NCBI GenBank assembly: GCA_945907055.1
Contig: CAMDSG010000061.1
Coordinates: 1 to 9,149, forward strand
Length of the DNA stretch: 9,149 bases
From: Bifidobacterium breve
Lineage (GTDB): Bacteria; Actinomycetota; Acidimicrobiia; IMCC26256
Direction of reading: 5' to 3'
The position numbers and the translations under genes were made by a program. The notes beneath the pieces are model-generated. The model had not been told where the DNA came from and searched no databases. It worked only from the letters and a program-made list of their open reading frames with translations. This document shows positions 7,504 to 9,149 of this stretch, piece after piece. Numbering within the stretch: position 1 is the stretch's first letter; each line of letters begins with the position of its first letter.

Positions 7504-8236
7504 GCCAATCCTCGCGAAGTTGGATCTCAGCTTTGATCGGCCGATGGTCGGACCCAACATTGGGCTCTACTGATGCGGATAGAACTCTCCATGACTGATC
7601 GATCCAGATGTGGTCTATCTGGCTATGTGGTCGAGCCGAGGGCCATGTTCGCCCCTTTACTGCGCGCCGCCGGCCTCGCAATACTGACTTGATGGGAGGG
7701 CCCCACATGTTGCAGTCGCCGACAATTGCACTAGGGCCTCCAATGTCATTGACTGCATGATGAAGGCGTCGCAGTTGGGGGAGCGATCCCCATAGACGGT
7801 GAGAGGCATGTACGCCAGCGATCGTTGCTCTTGAACCAGACGGAAGCGAGACGGTTAGCGCTAAACCAAAGCGTTCTTTTATTGCATCACCAGGGGCATG
7901 ACCAAGGTTGATGTTTACGCGATCAACCACGGGAAGACTCGTGAGTACAGCCAGACCGCAGTCGCCGACCTCGCCCGGCGGGAGGGCAAGGCCTCGCGGT
8001 CTAGCCGAGTTACGGTCAGACATAATTGGTAACTCGTGGAGCGTCATCCCAAGTCTCATGGCTATTTCAGCGGCATAGCCTGCCTCGGCATTAGGGCGCC
8101 ACGACTCCTGCAGCACTAAAACCTGAGGGTTAAGCGCCGTGCATGCCTCAACTACATCGAAGGGAAGGCCGGCGAGAGTGACCCCCCAGTGGGTGTTGAA
8201 ACTTGCTATCCGTAGAGTGTCTACTTCGGCTCCCAA
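7499..8236 (-). CDS. Endonuclease/exonuclease/phosphatase family protein
   Basis: This protein of about 245 residues has the full active-site set of the EEP (DNase I / exonuclease III / inositol phosphatase) fold. Numbered from TTG 8236, the motifs are ASFNTHWG with Asn14, VLQES with Glu44, VHASH with His143 and His146, GDCN with Asp174 and Asn176, QIDHIW with Asp208, and the terminal SDHRP with Asp230 and His231. These residues bind a divalent metal and hydrolyse phosphoester bonds. There is no signal peptide, so it is probably cytosolic. Family members cut DNA, RNA or phospholipid and sugar phosphates; the substrate cannot be read here. The start is uncertain: TTG 8236 is the only usual start codon between an in-frame stop at about 8280 and the first motif, and it lacks a good ribosome binding site. 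It is probably co-transcribed with the SDR that follows. Confidence 0.85.
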   Translation of the reverse strand: MGAEVDTLRIASFNTHWGVTLAGLPFDVVEACTALNPQVLVLQESWRPNAEAGYAAEIAMRLGMTLHELPIMSDRNSARPRGLALPPGEVGDCGLAVLTSLPVVDRVNINLGHAPGDAIKERFGLALTVSLPSGSRATIAGVHASHRLWGSLPQLRRLHHAVNDIGGPSAIVGDCNMWGPPIKSVLRGRRRAVKGRTWPSARPHSQIDHIWIDQSWRVLSASVEPNVGSDHRPIKAEIQLREDWP

Positions 8237-8370
8237 AGTCGAGGGCTGCCTGTTACTGACTGCCTCTGCTGTTGATATTTAATAAGGCTGAAATCGGCTC
8301 CATGCCGCACGGTACTCGCCGTACCTCCTAGTCTCGCCCATGTCCGCTATTCATTTAAGGAGCAAGAAAA
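8237..8370. promoter_or_regulatory. Divergent intergenic region with AT-rich core
   Basis: This is the only divergent gene pair in the window, so promoters for both directions should lie here. An AT-rich core, GATATTTAATAA (8274-8285), could supply a -10 element on either strand. On the plus strand TTACTG (8253-8258) lies 17 bases before TATTTA (8276-8281), a weak -35/-10 pair. GGTAC-TCGCC-GTACC (8311-8325) is a small perfect inverted repeat, possibly an operator or leader hairpin. These assignments are tentative. Confidence 0.4.
8356..8362 (+). promoter_or_regulatory. Strong Shine-Dalgarno sequence TAAGGAG
   Basis: TAAGGAG lies eight bases before ATG 8371. It is the best ribosome binding site in the window, fixes the SDR start and suggests efficient translation. 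Confidence 0.85.
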
Positions 8371-9149
8371 ATGGTTGATGTGCTTGCGGGGTATGACCTC
8401 TCTGGTCAGGTTGCAGTCTTAACAGGAGCAGGTAGCGGGATCGGTAAGGCATCTGCACTTACTCTCGCTGCAGCTGGAGCAATCATCGTCGGCGGCGACA
8501 TCGACGAGGCTGCCGCTCAGGCCACAGCAGATGAAATCCACGACTCCGGGGGTATCGCATCGGCTGTTCGTACCGATGTCACATCACGCGCGCAGGTCGA
8601 TGCGCTGATCGATGGTGCCGTCGCCTCCCATGGACGTATCGACATCATGGGGAATATTGCTGGTATTCCCCACAACAAAATGGTCGCCGAAGTAACAGAT
8701 GACGAATTCGAGCGAATTCTTGCGATCAACATGAAGAGCGTTTTCTACGGTTGCCAAGGCGCTATTCGCCACATGATTCCCCAAGGCTCTGGCAATATCA
8801 TCAACATCTCTTCTGGGGCAATCGACACCCCTGCGCCAACTCTTGCTTGCTACGCAATGACCAAGGCAGCTGTCGCAATGCTCACGAAAACACTTGCTAC
8901 CGAGGTTGGGCCTGAGGGAATCCGCGTCAATGCCGTTGCGCCTGGAGTGATTCACACCAACTTCTCTCGGCACAACTACACCGATGCAGAGGGCAACGAA
9001 GACCCTGAGCGCGTTGAGAAATACAAGAAGCGTTTCGGGTCAATGGCTCCGCTTCGCCGGGTTGGTGAGGCTCAAGATGTTGCAGACACCCTGCTTTTTC
9101 TCTGCTCAACGGGTGCTTCATTTATGACCGGACAGATTCTGCGCCCCAA
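8371..9149 (+). CDS. SDR family dehydrogenase, 3' end cut by window edge
   Basis: The frame stays open from ATG 8371 to the window end (259 codons plus two bases). It encodes a classical short-chain dehydrogenase of the FabG-like type. Motifs are TGAGSGIG at 18-25, Asp43 at the end of the second strand (favours NAD(H)), NIAG at 95-98 in place of NNAG, Asn120, Ser148 in INISS, Tyr161-AMT-Lys165, and VNAVAPGVIHTNF. TGQILRP at the visible end is the usual near-terminal motif, so only about ten residues should be missing. A strong Shine-Dalgarno sequence precedes it. Codon use is cleaner than in the other genes: no AGA, AGG, CTA or ATA is used and ATC is preferred for Ile, which suggests high expression. 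Substrate unknown; it is divergent from the EEP gene. Confidence 0.9.
   Translation, partial: MVDVLAGYDLSGQVAVLTGAGSGIGKASALTLAAAGAIIVGGDIDEAAAQATADEIHDSGGIASAVRTDVTSRAQVDALIDGAVASHGRIDIMGNIAGIPHNKMVAEVTDDEFERILAINMKSVFYGCQGAIRHMIPQGSGNIINISSGAIDTPAPTLACYAMTKAAVAMLTKTLATEVGPEGIRVNAVAPGVIHTNFSRHNYTDAEGNEDPERVEKYKKRFGSMAPLRRVGEAQDVADTLLFLCSTGASFMTGQILRP

Noticed and set aside
8311..8325. GGTAC-TCGCC-GTACC inverted repeat as a defined operator
   Set aside because: Five-bp arms occur easily by chance and there is no regulator gene in the window, so it is mentioned only within the intergenic region.
8584..8973. Leftward open frame of 129 codons within the right-hand SDR
   Set aside because: It overlaps the catalytic core of a clear SDR on the other strand and has no family features.

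Overview
The window looks like chromosomal DNA from an actinobacterium of moderate GC, by eye near half, with frequent GTG and TTG starts and many tightly spaced genes. Three proteins point to Actinobacteria: a secreted glucosaminidase of the NNFAG-GACDSC type, a DUF2236/MpaB-like protein, and a large membrane protein with a degenerate alkaline-phosphatase-like ectodomain. A freshwater or marine lineage of modest GC, such as Acidimicrobiia or a relative, would fit, but this is an inference from family resemblance. No tRNA, rRNA, CRISPR array, insertion sequence, phage gene or plasmid function was seen.

Layout. From 46 to 1793 two genes read rightward: a small conserved protein with an HCxLCxxTH motif, then a secreted peptidoglycan hydrolase made of a signal peptide, a coiled coil and a glucosaminidase domain. 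A short hairpin follows the first gene. The second converges on a leftward block. From 6442 down to 1860 three leftward genes sit 7 and 10 bases apart and probably form one operon: the phosphatase-like membrane protein, the DUF2236/MpaB-like protein and an FAD-dependent amine-oxidase-type flavoprotein. From 8236 down to 6582 a second leftward pair encodes an endonuclease/exonuclease/phosphatase-fold protein and a retinol-dehydrogenase-like SDR. It ends in an inverted repeat and is separated from the operon by a 139-base gap. A divergent intergenic region (8237-8370) leads to a rightward SDR dehydrogenase that has the best ribosome binding site in the window and is cut by its right edge a few codons before its expected end.

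How the genes may work together. The hydrolase acts on the cell wall, and the large membrane protein would also lie at the envelope. The flavoprotein and the DUF2236 protein are both of oxidative families and may act on the same hydrophobic substrate, possibly an isoprenoid or lipid; nothing in the sequence identifies it. The two SDRs differ in fold signature and predicted cofactor, so they are unlikely to be recent duplicates. No wholly new system is evident. The best leads are the phosphatase-like membrane protein that seems to lack its metal ligands and its coupling to the two redox genes.
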